Notes: generated by a model from the sequence alone, not told the origin. 64,000 nucleotides of DNA from Bordetella genomosp. 7 (GCF_002261265.1 NZ_NEVK01000003.1:62001-126000), one strand, 5' to 3'. Shown: positions 8,833 to 17,929, counted from the first letter of the stretch. A program made the numbers and translations.

Positions 8833-9702
8833 ATGCACGACTGCGCACCGCCCCTGCAAGAAATCACGCCTCCCGCCCAGGCGCTGCCTGCGCATGCCTG
8901 CGACGCCCATTTTCATATTTTCGGTCCGGCGCACCGTTTTCCTTACGCTGAAGAGCGCCCCTATACGCCGCCAGACGCGCCGTTCGAGCAAATGCGCGAG
9001 CTGCATCGGCGGCTGGGATTCGAGCGGGGCGTGATCGTGCATCCGGGTTGCCATGGTTACGACCTGGCGCCCACGCTGGACGCGCTGGACCGCGGCGCCG
9101 GGCAGTATCGCGCGGTAGCGCTGCTGGAGCCCGACACCACCGATGCGCGCATCGCGGAACTCGACCGCCGGGGCGTGCGCGCAGTTCGCTACAACTTCGT
9201 GGCGCACCTGGCCAATGCGGGCTGGAACGAACTGGCGGCGATGGCGCCGCGCATTGCGCCTTACGGATGGCACATCTGCGTGCACGCCGAGGCCGCGCTG
9301 CTGCCGGGGCTGCTGGAACGCTTGCGGACCTTGCCCGTACCCTTTGTCATCGACCACATGGGCCGCGCGCCCGCGAGCGAAGGCGTGGGCGGCGAGGCTT
9401 TCCAGGCCTTGCTGGGCCTGCGCGACCACCCCGACGCCTGGGTAAAGATATCCGGGCTGGACCGCGTGTCCGGCGCGGGCAGGCGGCCCTATGCCGACGG
9501 CGAGCCGCTGGTGTCGGCGTTGATGGAAGCCATGCCGCAGCGCCTGCTGTGGGGCACGGACTGGCCGCATCCGAACGTCAGGGGCGACATGCCCGATGAC
9601 GGCGAACTGCTCAATACGTTCCTGCGCCTGTGCCCCGACGCGGATACGCAGCGCCGGATACTGGTAGACAACCCCCAGCGGCTGTATCGCTTCGGCGCCT
9701 GA
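8833..9702 (+). CDS. Amidohydrolase-family lactonase (LigI-like)
   Basis: A 289-residue TIM-barrel amidohydrolase of the COG3618 group, which includes 2-pyrone-4,6-dicarboxylate lactonase LigI and sugar lactonases. Visible landmarks are the first-strand HxH motif in CDAHFHIFGP, FVIDHMGRAP, WVKISGLDRVS and the C-terminal LLWGTDWPHPNV, whose Asp is the catalytic base in this family. It is the first gene of a six-gene operon that also carries an SMP-30 lactonase, so two different lactone-opening enzymes are co-expressed. The substrate is probably a carboxylated lactone but is not determined by the sequence. Confidence 0.8.
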   Translation: MHDCAPPLQEITPPAQALPAHACDAHFHIFGPAHRFPYAEERPYTPPDAPFEQMRELHRRLGFERGVIVHPGCHGYDLAPTLDALDRGAGQYRAVALLEPDTTDARIAELDRRGVRAVRYNFVAHLANAGWNELAAMAPRIAPYGWHICVHAEAALLPGLLERLRTLPVPFVIDHMGRAPASEGVGGEAFQALLGLRDHPDAWVKISGLDRVSGAGRRPYADGEPLVSALMEAMPQRLLWGTDWPHPNVRGDMPDDGELLNTFLRLCPDADTQRRILVDNPQRLYRFGA

Positions 9703-9734
9703 CCCCTTCACAACACAACATAGCGAGACATGGC

Positions 9735-10280
9735 ATGGACCAGTTGCTGATCAAGATTCCGGACGCGGCGGTTGCCCCGTCGTCGCTGCGCGCCCTGCCC
9801 GGATGCGGCCCGGGCGAGCTGCGGGTGTTCCACGCCGCAGATCACGTCGAAACGTATGCGTGGCTTGCGGCGCCGGCCGACTTGCCGGCGCTGCAAGCGG
9901 CGTTGCTCGCCGGCTGGGGTGGGGCGCAGACAACGGAACTGGCCCTGACCACCGACGTGGCAGGGCAGGCTGCCGGACAGCCCGCCCCGTGGTTCTACGT
10001 GGTAGAGACCGATATCGCGCCGCAGGCGCGCGAAGACTTCGAACGCTGGTACGAAGAAGAACACCTGCCGGGCCTGGCCGCGGTGCCGGGCACGGTCAGG
10101 GCGCGCCGCTACCTGGCCGCGTCGGGCTCGCCCCGCTATTACGCGTGCTACGACCTCGCCAGCCGCGAGACCTTCGGGTCGCCGCCGTGGCTGGCGGTGC
10201 GCGGCACCGAATGGAGCAGCCGCGTGCGCCCGCATTTCGTCAATAGCAAGCGCACCATGTTCCGACTGGCTCAGGAGTGA
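9735..10280 (+). CDS. Dimeric alpha/beta-barrel domain protein
   Basis: A 181-residue soluble protein of unknown function. The C-terminal half contains FERWYEEEHLPGLAAVPGTVRARRY and a following strand YYACYDLAS, a pattern seen in small ferredoxin-like dimeric barrel proteins (EthD/DUF4286-like) often found in aromatic and lactone catabolic operons. The N-terminal half is a weaker duplicate of the same fold. The start at 9735 avoids 105 bp of overlap with the amidohydrolase reading frame. The next gene starts 4 bp after its stop. It may be an isomerase or decarboxylase helper; this is only a fold-level guess. Confidence 0.65.
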   Translation: MDQLLIKIPDAAVAPSSLRALPGCGPGELRVFHAADHVETYAWLAAPADLPALQAALLAGWGGAQTTELALTTDVAGQAAGQPAPWFYVVETDIAPQAREDFERWYEEEHLPGLAAVPGTVRARRYLAASGSPRYYACYDLASRETFGSPPWLAVRGTEWSSRVRPHFVNSKRTMFRLAQE

Positions 10281-10284
10281 CCGC

Positions 10285-10836
10285 ATGCCTCGCTTGAACC
10301 CTCCCGATCTGCAAACCATGTCGGCGCAACAGCGCCGCATTCATGACGCCATCGCCAGCGGCCCGCGGGGCCGGGTGCGCGGCCCCTTGGCCGTGTGGCT
10401 GCACCGGCCCGGGCTGGCCGAGCACGCGCAGGCGCTGGGCCAGTATTGCCGCTACGACTCCAGCCTGCCGCCGCGCCTTTCCGAACTGGGCATCCTGACC
10501 ATGGCCGCCTGGTGGCGCTCTTCATTCGAATGGTGGGCGCACGAGCCCATTGCCGTGCAGGCGGGCCTGGATCCGCGCGTGGCCGAACGGATCCGCTTGG
10601 GTGAAGAGCCGGAGTTCGAGCGCGCCGACGAATCGCTGGTGTACCGCTTTGTGCGCGCCTTGCTGCAAACCCGTCAGGTGCCCGACGCGCTCTACCAGGA
10701 AGCAGTGCAGGTGCTGGGCACCGACGGCGTGGTGGATCTGGTGGGCATTGCGGGCTATTACACGCTGATCTCGATGACCATCAATGTGTTCGAGATCGAG
10801 CCGCCCGACGGAAGCACCGTCGACTTCGGGCGCTGA
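10285..10836 (+). CDS. Carboxymuconolactone decarboxylase-like (AhpD-fold) protein
   Basis: A 183-residue all-helical protein like the carboxymuconolactone-decarboxylase group found in catabolic operons: LGQYCRYDSSLPPRLSELGI, then AAWWRSSFEWWAHEPIAVQAG, then GVVDLVGIAGYYTLISMTIN. It lacks the CxxC peroxidatic pair of AhpD, so a decarboxylase, lactonase or isomerase role is more likely than antioxidant activity. An AGGAG Shine-Dalgarno lies inside the end of the preceding gene, which suggests translational coupling. The substrate is unknown. Confidence 0.75.
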   Translation: MPRLNPPDLQTMSAQQRRIHDAIASGPRGRVRGPLAVWLHRPGLAEHAQALGQYCRYDSSLPPRLSELGILTMAAWWRSSFEWWAHEPIAVQAGLDPRVAERIRLGEEPEFERADESLVYRFVRALLQTRQVPDALYQEAVQVLGTDGVVDLVGIAGYYTLISMTINVFEIEPPDGSTVDFGR

Positions 10837-10868
10837 GCGCGAACCACGAACATTTGAACGGAGACACC

Positions 10869-11669
10869 ATGACAGGTCGATTGCAGGGCAAGGTGGCGAT
10901 CGTGGCAGGCGCAGGCAGCGTCGGGCCCGGCTGGGGCAATGGGCGCGCGATCGCCTATCGGTTCGCGCAGGAAGGCGCGCGCGTATTCGCCGTGGACATG
11001 AACGCAGACGCCATGGAAGAAACGGTGGCGCGCGTACGCGAAGTCGGGGGCGAGATCGCCACCTGGCAGGCCGACGTGACCGACTCGGACGCGGTGCGGG
11101 ACCTGGTGCGCGCGTGTGCCGACCGGTGGGGGCGGGTGGATATCCTGGTCAACAACGTGGGCGGTTCCCGCAAGGGCGGCCCGGCGCACCTGGATGAAGA
11201 TGCGTGGGATAAGCAGATCGACTTCAACCTGAAGAGCGTCTACCTGGGTTGCCGCTACGTTCTGCCTCTGATGGAGCGGCAGGGCGGCGGCGCTATCGTC
11301 AACGTGTCCTCTACCTCGGGTATCCGCTGGACGGGATCGGCGCAGGTGGGCTATGCCAGCGCCAAGGCCGGCGTCATCCAGCTGTCGCGTGTGGTGGCGC
11401 TGGAATATGCCAAGAAGAACATCCGCTGCAATACGGTGATTCCCGGGCAGATGCACACCCCCATGGTCGAGGTGCGGCTGGCCGGCCAGCGCGCCGGCGG
11501 CGATGTGAGCCGGTTGCTGGCCGAGCGGCAATCGCGGATTCCGCTGCCATTCATGGGCGACGGGCTCGATACCGCGAACGCGGCGCTGTTCCTGGCGTCG
11601 GACGAGGCGCGCTTCATTACCGCCACGGAAATCGTGGTTGACGGAGGCATGAGTGCACGCTGCGATTGA
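10869..11669 (+). CDS. Short-chain dehydrogenase/reductase
   Basis: A 266-residue classical SDR. The nucleotide-binding loop is the less common VAGAGSVGPGWGNG rather than TGxxxGIG; NNVGG follows, and the catalytic Ser/Tyr/Lys are in VNVSSTSG and YASAKAG. The C-terminus ends in ITATEIVVDGGMSA. The start at 10869 has GGAGACACC directly before it; an in-frame ATG 15 bp upstream lacks this. Its last 17 bp overlap the following lactonase gene. It probably oxidises a hydroxy acid or sugar to the lactone or keto acid handled by its operon partners. Confidence 0.85.
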   Translation: MTGRLQGKVAIVAGAGSVGPGWGNGRAIAYRFAQEGARVFAVDMNADAMEETVARVREVGGEIATWQADVTDSDAVRDLVRACADRWGRVDILVNNVGGSRKGGPAHLDEDAWDKQIDFNLKSVYLGCRYVLPLMERQGGGAIVNVSSTSGIRWTGSAQVGYASAKAGVIQLSRVVALEYAKKNIRCNTVIPGQMHTPMVEVRLAGQRAGGDVSRLLAERQSRIPLPFMGDGLDTANAALFLASDEARFITATEIVVDGGMSARCD

Positions 11670-12606
11670 TACTTCCGGCCCGGTGCGCTACCCCGACCCA
11701 GCCGTCATCGCGCTGGATCCGCGCTTCGAAAAGCTGGTATTGCCGCTGGCGGCCGTGGAACGCCTGGCCACGGGCTGCCGCTGGGCCGAGGGCCCGGTGT
11801 GGTTCGGCGACGGCCGGTATCTGCTGTGGAGCGATGTGCCCAATGACCGCATCATGCGGTGGGATGAGGTATCGGGCCAGACCCACGTGTGGCGTCACGC
11901 TGCGCAGCATGCCAACGGCAACACGCGCGACCGGCAGGGCCGGCTGATTACCTGTGAACATCTGGGGCGCCGTGTCACTCGCACCGAGCATGACGGCCGC
12001 ATTACGGTATTGGCCGACCGCTACCGGGGCAAGCGCCTGAATTCGCCCAATGACGTGGTCGTGAAATCCGATGGCTCGATCTGGTTCACCGATCCGCCCT
12101 TCGGAATCATCGGCTATTACCAGGGCGAGAAGGCCGAGCAGGAATTGCCTGCGGGTGTCTACCGCATCTGCCCCGATACCGGGGCGGTCGAACTCATGTG
12201 CGACACGGTGAACGGCCCCAATGGCCTGGCATTTTCTCCGGACGAGAAGCAGCTTTACGTCATCGAGTCGCGCGCGCGCCCGCGCAACGTATTGGTGTTT
12301 GATGTGGCCGACGATGGCCGCGGCCTGGGCGCGCCGCGCGTGCTCTTCGATGCGGGCGAGGGTACGCCTGACGGTTTTCGCGTAGATGTGGAAGGCAACC
12401 TGTGGTGCGGCTGGGGCATGGGCACGCCCGAACTCGATGGCGTGCGGGTGTTCTCGCCACAGGGTGAATTGCTGGGCCGTATCGCATTGCCAGAGCGCTG
12501 CGCCAACTTGTGTTTCGGCGGCAAGCACCGCAACCGGCTTTTCATGGCGTCGTGCACGTCGATTTATTCGCTGTTCGTCAATACGCAAGGGGCAACAGCC
12601 CCTTGA
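11653..12606 (+). CDS. SMP-30/gluconolactonase-family lactonase
   Basis: A 317-residue six-bladed propeller of the SMP-30/gluconolactonase family. The metal-site Glu is in CRWAEGPVWF, and NSPNDVVVKSDGSIWFTDPPFG and NGPNGLAFSPDEKQLYV are the usual blades bearing Asn/Asp ligands. The start is a GTG at 11653 with GGAGG 7 bp upstream, inside the SDR coding end, so translation is coupled. It hydrolyses an aldono- or related lactone, consistent with an SDR making the lactone just upstream. Confidence 0.85.
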   Translation: MHAAIDTSGPVRYPDPAVIALDPRFEKLVLPLAAVERLATGCRWAEGPVWFGDGRYLLWSDVPNDRIMRWDEVSGQTHVWRHAAQHANGNTRDRQGRLITCEHLGRRVTRTEHDGRITVLADRYRGKRLNSPNDVVVKSDGSIWFTDPPFGIIGYYQGEKAEQELPAGVYRICPDTGAVELMCDTVNGPNGLAFSPDEKQLYVIESRARPRNVLVFDVADDGRGLGAPRVLFDAGEGTPDGFRVDVEGNLWCGWGMGTPELDGVRVFSPQGELLGRIALPERCANLCFGGKHRNRLFMASCTSIYSLFVNTQGATAP

Positions 12607-12641
12607 ACAAACGTGGCCGTCAGGCCGCAGAGGAGAAAACC

Positions 12642-13598
12642 ATGTATACCAAAATGATCAAGCGCCTGGCGGCCGGCGTGATAGGCCTGGCGGCGATGGG
12701 CGCGCAGGCCCAGTCCAGCACCAACCTGGTGGTGGCGTTTCCGGCTGGCGGTCCGGCGGATTCTCTTGCCCGCGTGGTGGCCGCGCAGCTAGAAAAAGAG
12801 CTGAAGCATCCGGTGGTGGTCGAGAACAAGCCAGGCGGCAACGGCGCCATTGCCGCGACCTACGTCGGCCGCGCGCAGCCCGATGGCAGCACCCTGTTCC
12901 TGAGCTCGGTGGGCGCGATTTCCATCAACCCGGCCCTGTATCCCAAGCTGATCTACGACCCCTTCAATGACTTCGTGCCGGTGACGCTGCTGGTGTCGGT
13001 GCCCGAAGTATTGATCGTGGGCCCGGGCAGCGCCACGAAAGACGCCAAGGCGTTCGTGGAAAAGGCGCGCAGCGAAGGCGTATCGATGGCGTCGTCGGGC
13101 GTGGGCAGCATGCCGCACATGGCCATCGCGCAATTGAAGAAGGCCACCGAGTCCAAGATCCTGCACGTGCCCTACAAGGGCGCTGCGCCGGCCATTACCG
13201 ACACCATCGGCGGCCAGGTGGATGCCTTCATCGGCGATGTGTCGGGCCTGATGCCGCACATCAAGTCGGGCAAGGCCGTTGCGCTGGCCATCGCGGCGCC
13301 CAAGCGTTCGCCCGTGCTGCCGGACGTGCCCACCTTCGACGAACTGGGCGTGCCCAATGTCTACGCCAACAACTGGTATGGCGTGTTCGCGCCCAAGGGT
13401 ACGCCGGCCGACAAGGTGGCGGAACTGAACCAGGTGTTCGCCAAGGTGCTGGCCTCGCCCGAGCTGCAGACGTACCAGGCATCGACGGGCGTCGAGCTGT
13501 CGCCCACCACGTCCGAAGAATTCGGCGACATCGTGCGCGGCGACGCGAAGAAGTGGGGCGACCTGATCCGCGCCGAAGGGATCACGATGGACAACTGA
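12642..13598 (+). CDS. Bug/TctC-family periplasmic substrate-binding protein
   Basis: A 318-residue Bug protein with a signal peptide (MYTKMIKRLAAGVIGL to GAQAQ), the VVAFPAGGPADSLARV ligand loop and the MASSGVGSMPHMAIAQ loop. AGGAGA lies before the ATG at 12642. It is the last gene of the lactonase operon, 35 bp after the preceding stop, and probably captures the substrate of that pathway. Compared with the Bug protein at 329-1303 it has a different ligand loop, so a different ligand is likely. Confidence 0.85.
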   Translation: MYTKMIKRLAAGVIGLAAMGAQAQSSTNLVVAFPAGGPADSLARVVAAQLEKELKHPVVVENKPGGNGAIAATYVGRAQPDGSTLFLSSVGAISINPALYPKLIYDPFNDFVPVTLLVSVPEVLIVGPGSATKDAKAFVEKARSEGVSMASSGVGSMPHMAIAQLKKATESKILHVPYKGAAPAITDTIGGQVDAFIGDVSGLMPHIKSGKAVALAIAAPKRSPVLPDVPTFDELGVPNVYANNWYGVFAPKGTPADKVAELNQVFAKVLASPELQTYQASTGVELSPTTSEEFGDIVRGDAKKWGDLIRAEGITMDN

Positions 13599-13667
13599 CG
13601 TCCGATGGCGGCGAAAATCCGCTACACTCGCGCGCCTGCAGATTATTTATTTATTCTTGGCGCTTCC

Positions 13668-14126
13668 ATGTCGCGCCCGCCATCGAACCCCGTCGCTCCC
13701 GTCTCGCCCGGCATTCTTGCCGGGCACGCCGCCGCCAATCCCTGCCTCAGCTGCGGGGCCTGTTGTTCTCACTTCCGGGTGTCGTTTTACTGCGGCGAAA
13801 CGGCCGGACCCAACGGCGGTACAGTGCCTGTGGACCTGGTGCGACCCATCAGCCCATTGCGGGTGTGCATGGCGGGCACCGAGCACGGCGGCGGCCGTTG
13901 CGTCGCGTTGCGCGGAGAAGTGGGCCAGCCGGGCGTGCACTGCGCCATCTATGCGCTGCGTCCCAGTCCGTGTCGCGAGTTTGAAGTCTGGCTACCGGAC
14001 GGGTCGGTGAACCCCGACTGCCAGAGGCTGCGCGCCGCGCTGGGCCTGCCTGCCATTCCGCCCCGCCCGGACGCCGAAAACGATCCGCAGGGCCCCATGC
14101 ACCCGGACCAGCCGGCGGCCGCCTAG
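13668..14126 (+). CDS. YkgJ-type zinc/iron-chelating domain protein
   Basis: A 152-residue protein with the N-terminal CxxCxxCC cluster (NPCLSCGACCSHF), a further Cys in FYCGE and a late SPCREFEVW, the pattern of the YkgJ family (putative Fe-S or zinc cluster protein). The start at 13668 puts the cluster about 26 residues in; the open frame extends 63 bp further up but that part is not typical. It stands alone between the lactonase operon and asmA. A TACACT hexamer at 13622-13627 could be its -10 element. The biochemical role is unknown. Confidence 0.75.
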   Translation: MSRPPSNPVAPVSPGILAGHAAANPCLSCGACCSHFRVSFYCGETAGPNGGTVPVDLVRPISPLRVCMAGTEHGGGRCVALRGEVGQPGVHCAIYALRPSPCREFEVWLPDGSVNPDCQRLRAALGLPAIPPRPDAENDPQGPMHPDQPAAA

Positions 14127-14286
14127 GGGTCGCGCCCCGGGGCGGGCACGCTACGTGCGTCGGTGGTTTGCCGGCGCCGGCAGATCTGGAAAAATCCGCA
14201 TACATTCTTTGGCGACCCGTCCGGCGCCGGCCTATACCCTGTAGCGGCCGGGCGGCATCATGCCGGCCGGGCAGAGGAAGGCGGCC

Positions 14287-16449
14287 ATGACGCGCACGAA
14301 AAAACTATTCATCGCATTGGCGGGCACCCTGGCGTTGGCGACGGTCGCGCTGGTGGTGGTGATCGCGCTTTTTGACTGGAACCAGCTCAAACCCACTGTC
14401 AACGAACGGGTGTCAGCCGCCATCGGGCGGCCGTTCGCCATCAATGGCGACCTGGACGTACAGTGGCGACGCCCCGCGCAGGAGCAGGGCTGGCGCAGTT
14501 GGGTGCCATGGCCGCACATCAGCATGGAAGACGTCACGATTGCCAACGCCGAATGGGCCGAGGCGCCGCACCTGGCGACGCTGCAGCGTGCGGAGTTCAG
14601 CCTGTCGCCGTTGCCTTTGCTGGCGCGCCACGTCGTGATCCGCCAGATCCAGCTCACCGGCCCCGCGGCGAACCTGCAGCGCCTGAAGGATGGCCGCGCC
14701 AATTGGGAATTCACGCTGCCGGAAAGCGGCGAGCCGTCGCCCTGGGTGATGGACATCGACCAGATCGGCTTTGACCAGGGGCAGGTGAAATACCAGGACG
14801 AGGTGCTGCGCGCCGACCTGACCGCGCAGATCGATCCGCTGGGCAAGCCCATTCCGTTTGCCGCCCTTGCCGGGCAGCCCTCGGGGGATGGAGACGCGGA
14901 TGGCCAGACCGCGGGCCGGCAAGCGCAGGGCGAGACGGCAAAGGGCGACCCTGCCAAAGCGCAGCCCGCCGATGCCGCAACACCGCCCGACTATGCGTTC
15001 GGCTGGAACATCAAAGGCCGCTACAAGGGTATGCCCGCCAAGGGCGAAGGCAAGATAGGCGGCATGCTGGCCGTGCGCGATGCCACGCGGCCGTTCCCGT
15101 TGCAGGCCGATGTGTCCGTGGGCGATACCCGCATCGCGCTGGCGGGCACGCTGACCGATCCGGCCCGGCTGGGGGCGCTGGACCTGCAGCTGGAACTGGC
15201 GGGCGCCACGATGTCCGACCTGTATCCCCTGATCGGCGTCACGCTGCCCGATACCCCGCGCTATGCGACGGATGGGCGCCTGATCGCCCGCCTGAACGAG
15301 CCGGGCGGCGCGGTGTACCACTATCGCGATTTCAACGGCAAGGTCGGCGCCAGCGACTTGCACGGAGACCTGACGTATACCGACGGCGAACCACGGCCCA
15401 AGCTGGCGGGCAAACTGGAATCGCGCCTGCTGCGCATGCGCGACCTGGGTCCTCTGGTAGGGATAGAGCCGCAAGGGCGAGGCAAACGCAAGGCAGCCGA
15501 CGAAGCGCCCGATCGGCAGGCGGGCGACAAGGTGCTGCCCACGCAGGAATTCCGCACCGACCGCTGGAATGTCATGGACGCCGACGTCACCCTTGCCGCC
15601 GACCGCATCATCTATGACGAGAGCCTGCCCATAACCAAGTTCAATGTGCATCTGGTCATGGAAAATGCGCTGCTGACGCTGGACCCGCTGCGTTTTGGCC
15701 TGGCTGGCGGCACCATAGATTCCGCCATCCGCCTGGACGGCGGCCGTACGCCCATGGCAGGCCGCGCGCGGATCTCTGCGCGGGGGCTGCGCTTGAAGCA
15801 GCTGTTTCCCAATGTCGAGTCCATGCAGCGCGCCCTGGGCCAGCTCAACGGCGACGCGGCGCTCTCGGGCACGGGCAATTCCGTGGCGGCGCTGCTGGGC
15901 ACGGCCAGCGGCGATACGCGCCTGCTGGTCAACGACGGCGTCATCAGCCGTGCGTTGATGGAGATCGCGGGGCTCAACGTGGGCAACTACGTGGTCAGCA
16001 AGCTGTTCGGCGATGAAGAAGTGCAGATCAACTGCGGCGTGGCCGACCTGGAAATGCAACGCGGGGTGATGACGCCGCGCCTGTTCTTGTTCGATACCGA
16101 GAACGCGCTCGTGCAGATCGAAGGCAACGTCAATTTCAAGGACGAGACGCTGGACCTGGACATCAAGCCGCAAAGCAAGGGCGTGCGCGTGTTTTCGCTG
16201 AGGTCGCCGTTGTACGTGCGCGGCACCTTCGGCAACCCAGACGCCGGCGTGCAGGTGCTGCCGCTGGCCGCGCGCGGGGCGGGCGCCGTGGCGCTGGGCG
16301 TGCTGCTCACGCCGGTGGCGGGCCTGCTGGCCCTGGTGGCGCCCAGCACCGGCGAAGAAGAAAACCAGTGCGGCACGCTGCTCAAGCAGGCGCAACAGCC
16401 GCCCAAGGCGCCGCCTGCGCAAGGCCGCGCCAACAGCGGCAAAGAATAA
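14287..16449 (+). CDS. AsmA-family outer-membrane biogenesis protein
   Basis: A 720-residue AsmA-family protein. A single N-terminal membrane anchor (about residues 5-29) is followed by FDWNQLKPTVNERVSAAIGRPF, the standard AsmA entry motif, a long repetitive beta domain, and the C-terminal AsmA block (GNVNFKDETLDLDIKPQSKG, then SPLYVRGTF). Such proteins are bridge-like lipid carriers or affect outer-membrane assembly. An Ala/Gln-rich linker near residues 200-240 is low complexity. GAGGAAGG precedes the chosen ATG. It ends 14 bp from the convergent TetR gene. Confidence 0.85.
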   Translation: MTRTKKLFIALAGTLALATVALVVVIALFDWNQLKPTVNERVSAAIGRPFAINGDLDVQWRRPAQEQGWRSWVPWPHISMEDVTIANAEWAEAPHLATLQRAEFSLSPLPLLARHVVIRQIQLTGPAANLQRLKDGRANWEFTLPESGEPSPWVMDIDQIGFDQGQVKYQDEVLRADLTAQIDPLGKPIPFAALAGQPSGDGDADGQTAGRQAQGETAKGDPAKAQPADAATPPDYAFGWNIKGRYKGMPAKGEGKIGGMLAVRDATRPFPLQADVSVGDTRIALAGTLTDPARLGALDLQLELAGATMSDLYPLIGVTLPDTPRYATDGRLIARLNEPGGAVYHYRDFNGKVGASDLHGDLTYTDGEPRPKLAGKLESRLLRMRDLGPLVGIEPQGRGKRKAADEAPDRQAGDKVLPTQEFRTDRWNVMDADVTLAADRIIYDESLPITKFNVHLVMENALLTLDPLRFGLAGGTIDSAIRLDGGRTPMAGRARISARGLRLKQLFPNVESMQRALGQLNGDAALSGTGNSVAALLGTASGDTRLLVNDGVISRALMEIAGLNVGNYVVSKLFGDEEVQINCGVADLEMQRGVMTPRLFLFDTENALVQIEGNVNFKDETLDLDIKPQSKGVRVFSLRSPLYVRGTFGNPDAGVQVLPLAARGAGAVALGVLLTPVAGLLALVAPSTGEEENQCGTLLKQAQQPPKAPPAQGRANSGKE

Positions 16450-16462
16450 AGCGCGCGCGGCC

Positions 16463-17074
16463 TTACGCGGCGGAGCCGGCCAGCGCGTCCCAGGTCAGCA
16501 TGGCCAGGCGCGCCGTCTGTTCGAGCGTGTCGCGCGCCACGCCGTCGCGCGCTTCGATGGCCAGGCCATTCAGCACGGTCGCGAAATACGCGGCCAGGGC
16601 CGGCAACGCCGCGTGCCGAGGCAGTTCGCCTTGCCGCACCGCCTGTTTCAGGCGCTTCAGTATCAGCCCCTGCATGCGCTGCCTGTCTTCGCACAGCAGC
16701 TGGCGTACCGGCAACTGATCTTCGGCGCCGGCGGGGGCGCTCAACACCACCATGCAGCCGCGCGGCCGGCCGGGCTGGGTGCCGGAAGCGACAGCGGCCA
16801 GCAGCATGTTTTCGATGCCGGCGCGCACCGTGGCGCCGGCCAGCAGCGCCGACGCGGTGGCGCCGCCTTCGTGCGCCTTGTAGCGGTCCAGCGCCTGGCG
16901 GAACAGCTCTTCTTTGGAGCCGAAGGTTCCGTACAGGCTGGGCGCGCCGATGCCCATCGCCGCCGTCAGGTCGGCCAGCGACGTGCCTGCATAGCCCTTT
17001 TCCCAGAACAGATCCATGGCCTTCTGCAAGGCCTCGTCGCGGTTGAAAGAGCGGGGGCGTCCTCGTCCTGTCAT
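16463..17074 (-). CDS. TetR-family transcriptional regulator
   Basis: A 203-residue TetR repressor. The DNA-binding domain spans about residues 8-55, with the helix-turn-helix LADLTAAMGIGAPSLYGTFG and then SKEELFRQAL; the C-terminal half is the variable ligand domain. It is divergent from an SDR gene, and an 18-bp palindrome between them (17136-17153) is a good operator. The pair is probably a small inducible redox or detoxification unit. Confidence 0.9.
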   Translation of the reverse strand: MTGRGRPRSFNRDEALQKAMDLFWEKGYAGTSLADLTAAMGIGAPSLYGTFGSKEELFRQALDRYKAHEGGATASALLAGATVRAGIENMLLAAVASGTQPGRPRGCMVVLSAPAGAEDQLPVRQLLCEDRQRMQGLILKRLKQAVRQGELPRHAALPALAAYFATVLNGLAIEARDGVARDTLEQTARLAMLTWDALAGSAA

Positions 17075-17135
17075 GGCAACGATTCTACTCTTTGCGTTAA
17101 GTGCTTGACGGGGCGGGCCGGCCGCGCGATGATAT

Positions 17136-17153
17136 TTGTATTGATCATTACAA
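17136..17153. promoter_or_regulatory. TetR operator palindrome
   Basis: TTGTATTGATCATTACAA is an 18-bp inverted repeat, perfect except for one symmetric pair, in the 92-bp gap between the TetR and SDR genes. It lies 14 bp before the SDR start. A TTGACG hexamer at 17105-17110 could be a -35 element, which would place the palindrome over the transcription start of the SDR gene, the usual repressor position. Confidence 0.65.
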
Positions 17154-17166
17154 AATAGGGTGCGCC

Positions 17167-17907
17167 ATGTCGGATTTGAAAGGCAAGATCGCGTTCGTCA
17201 CCGGGGGCAGCCGGGGTATAGGGGCTGCCATTGCCCGTCATTTGGCCGGCCGCGGCGCCGACGTGGCCATTACCTACGTCAATACGCCCGATCGGGCGCA
17301 TGCCCTGGCGCAGGCGTTGCGCGCTACCGGCGTGCGCGCCCAGGCCTACGCGGCCGATGCGGCCAGCCCCGATCAGGTTCGCCAGGCCGTGGGGCAGGCG
17401 GCCCACGACATGGGCGGTCTGGACATCCTCGTCAATAACGCCGGCATCTTCATTGCGGGCGACATGGCGACACTGCCGCAGGCGGATTTCCAGCGCACCA
17501 TGGACGTGAACGTGGGCGCGGTGTTCGCCGCCATGCAGGCCGCGTTGCCGCATATGCGCCACGGCGGCCGCATCATCAACATCGGCAGTTGCCTGGCCGG
17601 ACGCGCGGGCCAAGCCGGGCTGGCGGTATATGCCGCCAGCAAATCCGCGTTGGTGGGCCTGACCAAAGGCGCCGCACGCGACCTGGGCCCGCGCGGCATC
17701 ACCGTCAATCTGGTGCATCCCGGGCCCATCGACACCGACATGAACCCCGCGCACGGCGAGGGCGCGGCCGAGGCGGCCGCCGGCCTGGCATTGCAGCGTT
17801 ACGGCAACGTGGACGACATCGCCGGCATGGTCGGCTATCTGGCCAGCCCGGCCGCCAACTACGTCACGGGCGCGGAACTGTCGGTAGATGGGGGCTTCAG
17901 CGCGTAG
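17167..17907 (+). CDS. Short-chain dehydrogenase/reductase (TetR-controlled)
   Basis: A 246-residue classical SDR: cofactor loop TGGSRGIGAAIA, NNAGI, catalytic Ser in NIGSCLAGRAG and YAASKSALVG for Tyr/Lys, ending in YVTGAELSVDGGFSA. An open frame from a GTG at 17101 exists, but the ATG at 17167 starts the conserved N-terminus and leaves the operator untranslated. It forms a divergent pair with the TetR gene. The substrate is not identifiable. Confidence 0.9.
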   Translation: MSDLKGKIAFVTGGSRGIGAAIARHLAGRGADVAITYVNTPDRAHALAQALRATGVRAQAYAADAASPDQVRQAVGQAAHDMGGLDILVNNAGIFIAGDMATLPQADFQRTMDVNVGAVFAAMQAALPHMRHGGRIINIGSCLAGRAGQAGLAVYAASKSALVGLTKGAARDLGPRGITVNLVHPGPIDTDMNPAHGEGAAEAAAGLALQRYGNVDDIAGMVGYLASPAANYVTGAELSVDGGFSA

Positions 17908-17929
17908 CCCGGCAAGGCGAGGCCCGTAC

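Noticed and set aside
14413-16422. 669-codon open frame on the - strand
   Set aside because: Antisense to asmA, Arg/His/Gln-rich, with no motif; asmA has full family features.
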